A program made the translations under genes and the position numbers. Below are positions 32,978-43,906 of a stretch of 64,000 nt of DNA, piece by piece; the stretch's first letter is position 1; each line of letters starts with the position of its first letter. This stretch comes from Hamiltosporidium tvaerminnensis. Its lineage: Eukaryota; Microsporidia; Dubosqiidae. The notes below the pieces were generated by a model that saw nothing but the letters and a program-made list of their open reading frames with translations, was not told the DNA's origin and did not search any database. The DNA lies in NCBI GenBank assembly GCA_022605425.2, contig CM061248.1, forward strand, positions 186,001-250,000. Direction: 5' to 3'.

Positions 32978-33677
32978 CCTAATGTATTAGTGTGAGTAAA
33001 TATGAAAAAATACTTTTAAAATATAAATAAAAAAGAAAATTCATAGTAAAACTATGTTTAAAAAAAATAATATTAAAATTTTGTTTAAAAATATATTTGA
33101 TGTAGTTTTCATTGACTTATTGTATTCATTTGTTAAATTTACGTTTTGCGGACAAACAATTTATATTCTTACATTTTTTTCAACCTTCTTTACATTTTTA
33201 TAGCATTATTTGTCATTCGATAAAAAATCAAAAAAAACTATAATTTTAAGAAATATAATTCTGATTTTAAAAATAATCAAAGCTCGTATTTTTTATAGAG
33301 AGAAGTTCTGCAAAAAATAAAAGAATCTAATTTTTGTTGTAATGACTAATATAAAACTTAACTGAAATATAAGGAACATTCGATTATTGATTTTATAAAC
33401 TACAAAGAATAATTGGACATAAAAAAAATGTTTGTATATTAAATTCTAAAAATAGTATTTTTATTCAATAAAATTTGATGTTTAGAAATACCAACAATTG
33501 TTCATACTTAAGTCTTTTAAGTTTTTATTTTTCTAAAACAGTATAAAATTTTATTAAATTGAAATTGATAGCCACATCATTCTTGACGTTTTATGAAAAA
33601 AATTAAAATTTTTATAAATAAAAACTAAAATAGTAAATTGATTGTAAACTATAAATACATATTTTTTTCGGAGATTT
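32978..33677. other. AT-rich spacer upstream of an LRR-like gene
   Basis: No gene or repeat is recognised. Confidence 0.45.
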
Positions 33678-35999
33678 ATGAAATTTAATCTTTTCTTCCA
33701 TCTCATATCATTTTTATATAAACCAATAATTTTTGTGTTTATATACCATTCGAGTGAAAGAGATATAATATTTAATGTTGTAAATGAAAATGATGAGTCT
33801 AGCATAGCTGCAATTAACAATGAACTCAAGCCTGAATGTTTATGTCTAATCAAAAGAGATGAGACTAATGAAAATGATGAAAAAAACTGTTTAGAAAGAA
33901 TGTTTGACAGAGATGAAAATAGGCAATATGAACAGTATTATATAGAATTTATTGAGATAATTGGTCTTAAGTTTGATGTATTCGAAAAGTTTAACGATAC
34001 GAATTCAAACATTGAAATATTTATCTGTCATCATATAAGAAAATCTGATTTTTTAACATTTTATGAGTTTATAATTACATATTATTTACCGGTACATAAA
34101 ATGACAATTGAGAAGTTTTACTCAATATTGTATTTCTTAGAATATTTTAGAGTTCAATATGATAATAAATTGAGGAATGCAGTAAAAAATATTTGGATTT
34201 CTTTAATGGAATCTAATGAAATTAAATATTTAAATATTGAAAAAGTATCGTTTCATTTTTCAAAGCAACACTATTTTTCACATGCTTTATTTAAAAAAAT
34301 ATCACAAGAATATTTAAAACTACTTAATGACGGAAATGATTCCGAATTTTCGTTTTTTATAAGAGAATATAAATATTATATTTTTTATACATATAAAGGG
34401 TTGTTTACGGAAGATAGAAAGCATACTTTAGTAATTGATAACAAATTTCATACAGGTTTTTATAAAAGAGTAGTTGTGGATCGAAGAAGCCGACGTTTAT
34501 TTTTCACATTTCTAAATACATTAGATATAAAATATTTGCATATATATGAATTAAAAGAAAGGTATTGGAAGAGTTTTTGTTTTATTTTACAAAATTTAAA
34601 AAAAATAATCGATGAGATTGTATTTTTTTGTGGTTGCATATCTGATGATGTCATTCGTTCTCTAAATGCAAATTTAAATTTTGAAAATTTAAAAAAGATT
34701 GTTTTTATAAAATCTAAATTTGTTACAAGTTTCATATTCAAAGAGCATTTAGCCAAAATTAACGAATTTACATTTTATGAAGTGCATAATTATGGAAGAT
34801 ATATTCTCGATGAAATCAAAGAAGGGGATCTTAACATAGCAGGGAATATAATTAAAAGTCTGAAGTATAAATACCAACAATATTCACTTGAAGAATCTAT
34901 CAATAAGATCAATTATATACCAGAAGAAAATAAAGATTTTTATTTAAAGTTACTTAATGAAAATAACTTTAAAGGTAAATTTAGAATTATTGAATATTTT
35001 CGATTCAAAAATAATAATTTGGAAGTCGAGTGTTTTTATGAGTATAAAGGGCGTTTTAATAATATTTCAATTACTTTTTATCAATTAAATGGTAATCAAT
35101 TTTTTACAACTGAAAATACTATTTTAGAAGAAAATATAAAGTGTATTGAAATTTCATTTTCAGAAATAAAATCTGATCTTCTCAGAGATATTTTAAATAT
35201 AAAAGGGCTAGAAAGTTTGGAAATAAATTATTCAAATATATATATTGAAAATGAAATTTTTATAAACGAATCTATTAAATATTTTAGATTCTCGTATAGT
35301 AATTCTGACAGTTTTCATATTTTTTATAAGTTGATAGGTATGATTAAAGGTCTTCAAGAAATATACGTTTGTAAAATAAATTGTTTTACATTAAACCGTT
35401 CGGTAGATCAAATTTTCTATATTACAGAATTAACACACGAGAATACCCATGAAATGATTGATTTATTAAATTTTTTGACAGCTAATAAAAAATTTGCGTT
35501 TACAGCAGAAAATAAAGATATTTCTGATTCTGAAAATCCTAAGAATACCTTAAAGTTTTTATTTCATAAATATGATCTAAGCAGTATAAAGCAACTAAGT
35601 ATTAGACATTTTTTTATCGATAATTTAGATGTAAAAGCATTCAGTAATTTATTGAATCTAAAAGAATTAAATATTAGTAGAATTGATTTTCAAAATATTA
35701 GTTTTTCAGAATTGTTTTGTGAGTCACATGAATATAAAATAAAAAGAATGAAGTTAATTCAAATAAATATATCAGAAAAAGATTTCATATTTATTGCAAA
35801 TTTAAAGAAAATTGAAAAAATCATATGTGAGTGCTGTAATATACAGAAAAAGACTTACGGTTGGATAAAATTTTTGTTTAATAGTGAAGGTTACATTACG
35901 CTGAAATATAATACACGAAATGATAATTTATCAAATGAAGTTATTAATTTTATAAAAGAGAAATTTAAAACGAAATATATTGTTATAAGAGGAATTTAA
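33678..35999 (+). CDS. LRR-like secreted-family protein, 773 aa
   Basis: This is an intact paralogue of the 757-aa protein at 23,003-25,276. The N-terminus MKFNLFFHLISFLYKPIIFV is strongly hydrophobic and fits a signal peptide or membrane anchor. Conserved family landmarks follow: EIIGLKFDVFEKF near residue 95, MTIEKFYSILYFLEYFRV near 140, KVSFHFSKQ near 190, KYLHIYELKERY near 290 and FYEYKGRFNNISITFYQL near 455. The C-terminal quarter contains irregular leucine-rich repeats (SNLLNLKELNISRIDFQNISFSEL). Identity to the paralogue is moderate and even along the length, so the duplication is old and both copies have stayed open. The function is unknown; secretion towards the host is plausible only by family analogy. 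Confidence 0.8.
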   Translation: MKFNLFFHLISFLYKPIIFVFIYHSSERDIIFNVVNENDESSIAAINNELKPECLCLIKRDETNENDEKNCLERMFDRDENRQYEQYYIEFIEIIGLKFDVFEKFNDTNSNIEIFICHHIRKSDFLTFYEFIITYYLPVHKMTIEKFYSILYFLEYFRVQYDNKLRNAVKNIWISLMESNEIKYLNIEKVSFHFSKQHYFSHALFKKISQEYLKLLNDGNDSEFSFFIREYKYYIFYTYKGLFTEDRKHTLVIDNKFHTGFYKRVVVDRRSRRLFFTFLNTLDIKYLHIYELKERYWKSFCFILQNLKKIIDEIVFFCGCISDDVIRSLNANLNFENLKKIVFIKSKFVTSFIFKEHLAKINEFTFYEVHNYGRYILDEIKEGDLNIAGNIIKSLKYKYQQYSLEESINKINYIPEENKDFYLKLLNENNFKGKFRIIEYFRFKNNNLEVECFYEYKGRFNNISITFYQLNGNQFFTTENTILEENIKCIEISFSEIKSDLLRDILNIKGLESLEINYSNIYIENEIFINESIKYFRFSYSNSDSFHIFYKLIGMIKGLQEIYVCKINCFTLNRSVDQIFYITELTHENTHEMIDLLNFLTANKKFAFTAENKDISDSENPKNTLKFLFHKYDLSSIKQLSIRHFFIDNLDVKAFSNLLNLKELNISRIDFQNISFSELFCESHEYKIKRMKLIQINISEKDFIFIANLKKIEKIICECCNIQKKTYGWIKFLFNSEGYITLKYNTRNDNLSNEVINFIKEKFKTKYIVIRGI

Positions 36000-36918
36000 G
36001 GCTTTTAATATTTTTAAATAAATTTGTGCCTTTTAAAATTATATGTAAATTATGGGTTTTAAGAATTGCAATTAAAATTTTACGGTGTTTTTCATTTTTA
36101 GTCAATATTTAGATTTAATCTGTAGAAAAAACAGAAGTATGGATGTAATCAGTTTTCTAATACAATATATTATAATTTTTTTGTCAGCTATTTCTTTTCA
36201 ATATGTATGACAGACAGTCTAAATGTGAATTAAAGCTTTGTTACCCTTTTTAAGGTGTGTCTTATGAAATTTTGATCAAATTAATTAAACAGGTTGTTTC
36301 CAAAAGAAAATTTTTCTTATTCATAAAATAAATAATTTAGTAAGAAGGATCAATCTGTTTCTCGTTTGGAATTTCTGGCATCTTTAACTTTATATTTTTG
36401 TAGGGAATCAAGGTTTATATTCTTTTTTTAAAAAAAAATTAATTTATTTAAAGGTGGACAAAGGAAATTACATAAAAATCTATCTACTAAGACACTATTA
36501 ACTAAAACTTAAAAGGCAAATTTATTGTTTAGATTTTTGATACGAATGATAAACCCGCTATAATTTCTACCGTTTCATCAAATTTGTAAGAGGAAAGAAT
36601 GATCTGCAAATTTTTGCGGCTTTTTTAATACGAAAAGCGTTGTAGTTTTTAATGTGGTTATCCACTCTGAACTTGTATAAGTGATTTTCTATATTAAACA
36701 TAGAAATTTATAATGTGATGAAAACAATATAACACATGCCACTGTTCTAAAAAAAGTAAAATTCTATAAAAAAAATAATTTTAGAACTAACAAAATCTGA
36801 GATATAAAATTAAAAAGAAGAAAGGTAAAACCAAAGAATCAACGCTCTTTACTAACACATACCTTATTAATAATCTCATATCATATCTCATATTCATCTA
36901 ATTAACTCTCAAATACCC
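36000..36918. other. AT-rich spacer
   Basis: Apart from a 50-bp family A tail at 36,715-36,765, nothing is recognised between the LRR-like gene and the broken E1 gene. Confidence 0.45.
36715..36765 (+). mobile_element. family A repeat, solo 3'-end relic
   Basis: AATGTGATGAAAACAATATA followed by ACACATGCCACTGTTCTAAA matches the 3' end of the complete family A copies (AATGTCATGAAAACAAATAT, ACACTTGCCACTATTGTAAA near 54,800-54,836). Confidence 0.5.
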
Positions 36919-37204
36919 TCACCAATCACTAATAACTCTTACACCAATCCTAAACCTCTCCTTCTCTCTCCTGAAATCAACAACAACCTCAGGAAAGTTA
37001 TCAATATCAAACAAACACTCAAAAACACAGATAATAACACCCTCACCTTCTTTCTTACAACACAATTCTCTTATAAATTTTTCTCAATTATTTTTAAACC
37101 TCTCATTATCATAAAACGTACAAAACACAACAGTATCTCTTATTGTTACCATACTTATATCTACATTCCACTCCCTGTTAAAATATTTTAATATTTCAGA
37201 TAAT

Positions 37205-37440
37205 TTACAGTCACCAGGGACAAAGGTATTCCAAAGAGTAAAAGTAGTACTATTAGTATTAACAGGATGTAAGATATCAGAGTAAGTATTAACAGGGTGT
37301 TGTTTACTAGTACTGGTATTAACACCCTCTAATCCATTACTGTTACTAACACCCTCTAATCCATTACTGTCACTAACACCCTCTAATCTATCTCTATTAT
37401 TAACACCCCCCTCCCTACTATCACACCTAACCATCCCACA
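37205..37440 (-). repeat. GVN/HPVN in-frame island in the E1 pseudogene (C-terminal)
   Basis: In the coding direction: GGVNNRDRLEGVSDSNGLEG, VSNSNGLEGVNTSTSKQHPV, then ILHPVNTNS. It has the same unit order and reading frame as the islands in the Mon2-like gene. It is inserted between the conserved crossover segment of E1 and its TLW motif. Confidence 0.8.
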
Positions 37441-37729
37441 TTCCATCTTCTCAGCCTCAATAACAGATTTACACCTTATAAATGAAAGTCCTAAATTAAC
37501 ATACCAATTCTTATACCCATTACCATATAAAAAATATCCAATCATTTCTAAAACACATAACCCTGATATAACAGATGTAGTAGTTGCTATTGCTGGTATT
37601 ATACGACCTGCTATACCTTTTACTGTTAATTTAGAAACTTCTTTTACTTTATAATTATGTGCTTTTAAATTAGCACATGCATATATAAAATCTATATGAC
37701 CATTACTATCATTATCCTTCTTAAGAGTA

Positions 37730-38065
37730 ACAGGATGAAGAGTAATTATATTATTAGTATTGTTATAAGACGGAATGTTAGTGTGTAAGGTATTTGGTTG
37801 GTGATTAAAGGGGCGTTGTTCATTAGAACTTTTATTAAGAGGGTGTTGTTTAATACTACAGTTATCAAAGGGGTGTTGTTTATTTGTACTGTTACTAACA
37901 CCCTTTATATTACTACCTTTCTCACTAACACCCTCTAATTTACTACCGTTGTCATTAACACCCTCTAACATACTCTTATCATAAATCCCATCTCTTATTA
38001 TATCTTTCACCTCCTTATAACTAACACCGTCTCCATTACCCTCTAATCCCTTTATCTCATACACA
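37730..38065 (-). repeat. GVN/HPFN in-frame island in the E1 pseudogene (middle)
   Basis: In the coding direction: LEGNGDGVSYKEV, MLEGVNDNGSKLEGVSEKGS, NSTNKQHPFDNCSIKQHPLN, then LHPVTLKK. The LEGV units precede the QHPF units, as in all other islands. Confidence 0.8.
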
Positions 38066-39117
38066 TTACATATAACCCTACAATAACTCTGTACAAACAA
38101 CACATGTACACAATCATCCTTATTAAAAATAAAAGGTAAAGGTGGTCTCTTTAGCGGTACCCAAAAAGGTTGTCCTTCTCTTGTTACATGTCCAACAGGA
38201 AATGTTTCTATAAGTGTCTTAAATTTATATAAAAATACTTATTAAATAAAATAACACCTTCTCTTACACATTCATATATATTCTTAGGTATACTACTTGC
38301 TAACTCTCATATATCCTCACCAATAGCAACACTCTCAGTACTAAGATTATCATGCGTAGGGATAGTATTGTTAGTAGTAGCGTTAGTAATATATGGGGTG
38401 CTAGTAGTAGGTATAGTATTAACAGGGTGTAAATTATTAATACTATTGTTAACAGGGTCTAGTTCAATATCTTTTAACTAACGCTCCTATAATTACTACT
38501 ACCGTTACTATTCCCCTCTAATTTACTATCCCTATAATTAACACCCCTATAATTAATACCTCTATCCATACTATCACCCTCCAATATATCACCCCCACAC
38601 TTTATATACTCACTTATACCAATAATCTTCTCTTCAAAATTACTCTTAAACTCACTCAATGCCCACTCTATAGATATTCAATACAATGAGGAAAATTACG
38701 TATAATACATGACGGTATACACTTATCAGGTTGATCTCTACTACTATAACTCTCTGTCTTATAAAGTATTACTATCTGTACATTACCTTTAGTACCTAAA
38801 GTACCACTTTCAAATCAAGGTATTTTATTAGTAATACATCTTCTATCTACATACAGTCTAGCTTCTATATTATCTAAAGCATTTACTAGTAAAGAGGTTT
38901 CAATAAGAAAAGTATCAGAGAATATAGACTCAGTCTCTTTACCTACTTTAAAAGAGAGATGTATAATAGTATTGTAAGTAAGGTTGTTGAAAAATGTATT
39001 GGTATTGTTATTATTAGTACTATTATTTTTAAGTATTGTTTAGAATTAAAAATAGTATTATTACTATTATTAGTAATAGAATTCTTTATGGTTAGGGTTA
39101 GTTATATTATTATCCTA

Positions 39118-42100
39118 ATGGCTATAAAGAAAAATGTTAACAGCAAAATATCAAAAATTACTAAAATAAAGGCTTCAAACCACGCTGATGGGGTGAAGAA
39201 AAGTGATAGTTGGATACAAAAATGTGAGCTACACCCACCGGCGATTTCTCTACCTTCCTCCTCCTACACAACAATAACACATCCACCACCAAGTCAAACA
39301 TGCAGTAAAATGCAAAATAGTGGGCTTGACACCTTACCTTCGCCTAATACACCAGTTCCCTCTTCGGTTGAAGTCTCTGCGTGCGAGCCATCGTACGACA
39401 TGACAAGCCCCTGTACTCTAGCTATTCCGGAAGGTAACAGGCTAATGGCATTGCGGACGATATTCGATTCCGTAACAGCCGACCCGAAGGAATGGCCTCG
39501 AATTGTTTTTTTTGCAGTACAGACAAGGTTTGAAAGAATGCCAAGAAATGGCTGGACAGAGCTTCACAGGTACTATAATGAGAAATTCGGCTGCACTGAA
39601 ACTCTCGAAGTGTTAAAAAAATTGGCACAAAGTGAGATGGGAAAGGAAGTAAAATCAGAAGAGAATGGAGAACGACGTAGAATCGCCACTTGTCTCGCTG
39701 ATACATGCACCTTGACCGACATCACGGAGTCATAAACCTGAGAGATAAATTCTTGAGTAAAATCAAAGAAATCTCGAAGAAGGAAATTGGAAAAGTGGTG
39801 GTCCGAACTAGAAAACATCCAAATGAATTGGTTGATAGTAAATTCCTGGATCTCATTAATCGAGAAGTCTATGAATAAGCCGGAGCTCATGTACCCGAGT
39901 CAATTACGGAAGCCGCGTATATCATGCAAGCTGCGCAGGTATGCTATGACGAGGCAACACGTAAAGAGAAGCCTAGATCCGCTTGGAAGGAAAACATAGA
40001 AAGTAAAATTTCTAAGTTAGTACTTTCCAAAGATCTTCTCGAGAAGGCTCGTAAGCAGGAAAAGCTCTCCATTTCGGAAACGAAGAGCCTTAAGAAAATC
40101 ATGCGAGAGTTTAATTTAAACTTGAGCAGTGTAACTGATCTTTCTGAGGCTTTAGTTAAGAAGAATGAGTCTTTGAATGTGTACGAGAAAAAAATTACGA
40201 TGTATGAAAGTAGGAAGCAATTCCGAAAAGAGAATCGTATGTTTGAGCTTTTCCGAGGTCGATTTTATCGTGGGTTATCTGGGCGTGTGGAATCCGAGCA
40301 TGTGGTTAGTCGTGATGAAATTGTGAGTTTTTGGTCTACAATGTGGAACAAAAATGATGACACTGTCATGTGGGATAATTATTTGATTCCATTTGTATCA
40401 GATAATCATCCGACCACGTTTCCTTCACTTGATGAACTTTTAAATATCATTAATTGGCTTCCTAATTGGAAAGCTGCTGGAATTGATGGTATATACAATT
40501 ATTTCATAAAGAAACTTACAACTTTTCATAAACATCGTAATGATATTGTGAAAGTTATATGTTTATAAGGAACACCTCAAGCTGATTGGTTTTACTGCGG
40601 GCTTACGTATTTAATACCAAAAGGAACACCCCAAAGAGGTTCTGACTATCAGGCCAAACACTTGTATGTCTACGCTCTACAAGTTAACGACAAAGTTTGT
40701 AACGAAAGTCGTTCAACTTGAAGTGGAAGGAAGGATTGCTTTCAGAGAATCAATTAGGGGCGGTAAGAGATGTGCAGGGAGCGAAAGAGCAGGCTCTACT
40801 GAATATTGCCTTAAATAAAGAGTATGGAAACAATCTTAAGGCAAAATGGATTGATGTTAAAAAAGCTATGATTCAATAGATCATGCTTATTTAACTCAAT
40901 GCATTGAAAACCTTAATTTACGTGATTGGATCCTGAAATTTATCAAGGTAATTATATCAAAATGGAAAATTGATATATCAGTAGGGCCTGAAAAAATCAT
41001 GAGCAAGAAGATTGATAGAGGGATTCTGCAAGGAGATAGTTTGTAACCATTGTTGTTTGTGTTGTGTATGGATCTATTAAGCCGAAAACTTAATGAAAAA
41101 TACACAAAAGTGACAGTACAAACAGATGCAGAATCCCATTCTACTAATTATCTCTTGTTTATTGACGATCTGTAGCTCCTTGCAAAAGACAGCTCCACAT
41201 TGAGTGCTAGGACAGGCGAGACAAAGGAATTTTTAGAGGTGATTGGCTCGGAGATTAACAAAAAGAAGTCAGCCACAAATGATACGTGTTGTGAAGATAC
41301 TGCTACTCTTCTAGAAGGTGTTAGTGTTACAAATATTTAGGAATAATAGAAGATAGCAGAGGAATCCCAACACGTAGCTCATTTGAAGAAGTACAGAGCA
41401 AACTTATATCAAGAGTTTAAAGACTTTGTCGCACTAGATTAAATGCAAAAAATTTATTTTCTGCAATCAATCAACATGCGATATCGTTAATCAACTATCA
41501 CATAGGAGTACTTCGACTTGAACCGGCTGACTTCCCTACGTTAGATGATGCAGTGCGTGTGGTGTTGGTGAAGAATAAGATACATCTTCGCCCAGGATGT
41601 AAAGAGCGTTTGTATCTTCCTAGAACAGAACTTGGAAGAGGCCTACATGTGTTGAGTTGCGAAGCGAACATATGCTTCTGCAACTCTTGGATTGTCTGGA
41701 AAAAAGTAAAGAAATATCAACTAGACGAGCAGCAATCCTCAAGGTGGAGAATAATAATAAAACCCATCTTGCACTAATAAAAGGCTTCTTAAAACTAAAA
41801 TACAGGTTAGTAGAAGAAGTCACTAAGAAAATTTTAGAAGAAGCTCAACTTGCAAAACTATATAACGAAATAGAAAAACGAAACTCCATTCAAAGTTATA
41901 TAATGCAAGGAAAAATGAGCTTGTAAGTGTTAGTGACTCTTCAAGATGGCTAAAGAGAGGAAATATTAGGCCGCGTGATAATCCTGTGTTCTGCTATATC
42001 CAGGATAGAAATGTATTCTGGGGAGCAGATGGTATGTGTTAACACTTAAATAAATCTGGTAAGACTGTAGATTATCTAGCAACTCGATGCGAAAAAATGC

Positions 42101-42701
42101 TAGGCCATGACTACACCAGACGGCATAATGAAGTGGTTAGATTCCTACACTTATTTCTCCTAAATAGATATAAGTTTAAGTCTTCAAAACGAATTAGGAG
42201 TCACTCAGTTCAAGAAATTCTTGATATGAGTATGCAGAGATAAGAGTGTACACCAGAATAAAAACTGATGTTAAAATTCGGAATAACAGACCCGATATAT
42301 TTATTTTAGATAAGAAGAAGAATAAGATAACACTCATTGAAGTAGGAATCACTTCCCAAGATTCACTTCAAATAGTTGAAACTGAAAAACTTAGGAAGTA
42401 TGACCTGCTAGGTAATGAGTTGGGTCTTATTTATAGGTGTAGTGTTGAGATAATCCCTTATGTGATGACCTGGGACGGTATTGTGACAAAATACCATAAA
42501 TCTCATCTTAAAAGACTAGAAATACCCATGAATGTAGAGGCATACATTCAGTCTATAGTACTTAAGATGACAGTCGAAACAATTTCCTTTGATCGACGAA
42601 GAGGACTTGAGTCAGGACTAAATGCCGAAGAGAGCTGGGAGAGAGCGTCAATGGGTGTTATTATGAGATCAGAGAAGCATGAGGAAATAACACTCCCTTA
42701 A
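39118..42701 (+). pseudogene. retrotransposon polyprotein (RT + REL endonuclease), multiply disrupted
   Basis: Readable blocks, in shifting frames. N-terminal region 39,118-39,735: Pro/Ser-rich, then WPRIVFFAVQTRFERMPRN. Helical linker 39,924-40,250: MQAAQVCYDEATRKEKPRS. RT finger 40,300-40,560: FWSTMWNKND, NWKAAGIDGIYNYFIKKL. RT palm: LTYLIPKG near 40,605; DPL/DLLSRKLNEK near 41,075; catalytic LLFIDDL near 41,150-41,172, followed here by TAG. Zinc/REL region 41,530-42,560: TRRHNEVVR, NRPDIFILDKK, LIEVGITSQD. Shared TAA codons with copy 2 occur after REVYE (39,877), VICL (40,566) and GDSL (41,044). The catalytic FIDD codons survive. Confidence 0.85.
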
Positions 42702-42910
42702 AAGAAGAGAAGAGAGAGGAATATGGTGCAAAAATTTTAAACCAAAAAATAAAGCACCCTTTATTTCACAAGGAGGAACCACTTTAGAGGAACCGACCAA
42801 TAACATAAATGAAGAGTCGGATTTGGAAGAAGAGACAGTAGTGGTTAAAGAGGTAGAAGAAAACATATAAAAATGTTAAAAATATTTTAACCCAGAATTC
42901 TATTAAATAA
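39118..42910 (+). mobile_element. REL-type non-LTR retrotransposon, long copy 1
   Basis: About 3.8 kb. Homology with the inverted copy at 50,535-54,073 begins exactly at ATGG (39,118) and ends at the shared CCCAGAAT tail. It contains a Pro/Ser-rich N-terminal region, a reverse transcriptase and a C-terminal restriction-like endonuclease, the architecture of the R2/R4/NeSL clades. It has no long terminal repeats. Numerous stops and frameshifts make it inactive. Its 5' end abuts the broken E1 gene. Confidence 0.9.
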
Positions 42911-43042
42911 ATTATTTCACTTGACCCCTATTATATTTATCAATTAAATACTTCATATTTTAATATTGGGGTGTTAAATATGAATAAATAGAAAATAAAG
43001 GGAGTTATAAATATATTGAAAATATGGGGGGTGTATTAGAAA
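42911..43042. other. short spacer with a GGGGTGTTAAATA motif
   Basis: The spacer carries ATTGGGGTGTTAAATATGAA and GGGGGGTGTATTAG. This is the same GGGTGTTA word that forms the minisatellite around the Mon2-like gene, here in non-coding DNA. Confidence 0.4.
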
Positions 43043-43679
43043 TAGAGTTGCCAGATGTCCCGATTTGATCGAGACATCCCGATTTTTTAGACCTTTACGA
43101 AATGTCCCGTCGGAACACGCAGTGTCCCGATATTTTCCCAGTTTCATTATCTGACAGTTTATTTAATGATTCCTATAAGGCCACACTCGGAAATATAAGT
43201 CAGGAGTTCTTGTAAGTCAAACTGATGGTATCAGTTATCCATCTGATGTTCCAAGAAAAGTTCCTTCTGTATACCAAACAGATGTCTTGAATCTCTACAT
43301 CCCTTATTTTTTCGTCTAAGTTGCTTGTGATCTTTTTGCTGTGCTACACCTACTTACTCTACTGGAATCAATAAGTAAGTATCAATTAAAATTAGAACTC
43401 TAGTTTCGAAACCGTGGTGTCAATTTTTAATTTCAAAAGATTCATTAGAGATATTGTATTTATTCAAAGTAAAAAACGAATGGAAAAGAGAATAAAGATC
43501 GGGCCCAGTACCAGCAGCTCCAATTTATTTTTAATATTAACAAAAAAATTCATATTAATTATTATGCTGTGTAATTATTATATGTTTCACCTGTTGTTTT
43601 ATGTCAGTGCAAGGTCGGGTAAACACAGTATAAACAAATATTGTTAAGGCCGACAAATATTATGAGTTTATGGTTTATA

Positions 43680-43765
43680 TTAAGGGGGCGGCATTTTTTC
43701 CAAAGGGGGCTGCAGTTTGAGTAGTTTGAACGCCCCAGGTGACGTTCTTCCTAGTTACGCCACTG
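43680..43765. mobile_element. fragment of another DNA transposon end
   Basis: GGGGGCGGCATTTTTTCC through CTAGTTACGCCACTG. The reverse complement begins CAGTGGCGTAACTAGG, a very common terminal sequence of hAT-like and other small DNA transposons. No matching opposite end was found, so this is a fragment inside the larger hAT. Confidence 0.4.
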
Positions 43766-43906
43766 TAATGATCTGTTAAAACGAAGATATAATTACCTAT
43801 TTTTTTTATTTCAATTCTATTGTGATTTGTAACTATCTTACTTGTTATTTTTAGTAGTTTAGTTTACTGTGTTAATTATACCTTTTTGGATTTTATTTGT
43901 AGAAAA

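Larger units (their letters stand above)
36919..39110 (-). pseudogene. UBA1: ubiquitin-activating enzyme E1 (UBA1), broken and 5'-truncated
   Basis: In order on the minus strand: NALDNIEARLYVDRRC (about 38,905-38,855), [11 protein letters not shown] and [12 protein letters not shown] (about 38,825-38,715), [22 protein letters not shown] (about 38,200-38,150), GRIIPAIATTTSVISG (about 37,620-37,560), TLWNTF and RELCC near 37,050. These are the adenylation-domain C-terminal half and the C-terminal domain of UBA1. In-frame TGA codons occur at three places, and frameshifts lie near 38,690, 38,465 and 38,240. The N-terminal half is absent, the homology ending next to a retrotransposon at 39,118. 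Three low-complexity islands of the GVN/HPVN type interrupt it. It is most likely a pseudogene; a functional E1 must exist elsewhere in the genome. Confidence 0.85.

Noticed and set aside
36919-39110. TGA read as tryptophan in the E1 gene (alternative genetic code)
   Set aside because: Other genes here use TGG for Trp, and the E1 copy also has frameshifts and a missing N-terminal half. Simple pseudogene decay explains it.
38959-39117. Hydrophobic N-terminal extension (IGIVIISTIIFKYCLELK) in front of the retroelement ORF at 39,118
   Set aside because: The sister copy at 54,073 starts exactly at the ATGG and has unrelated sequence before it, so the extension is flanking DNA read in the wrong sense.
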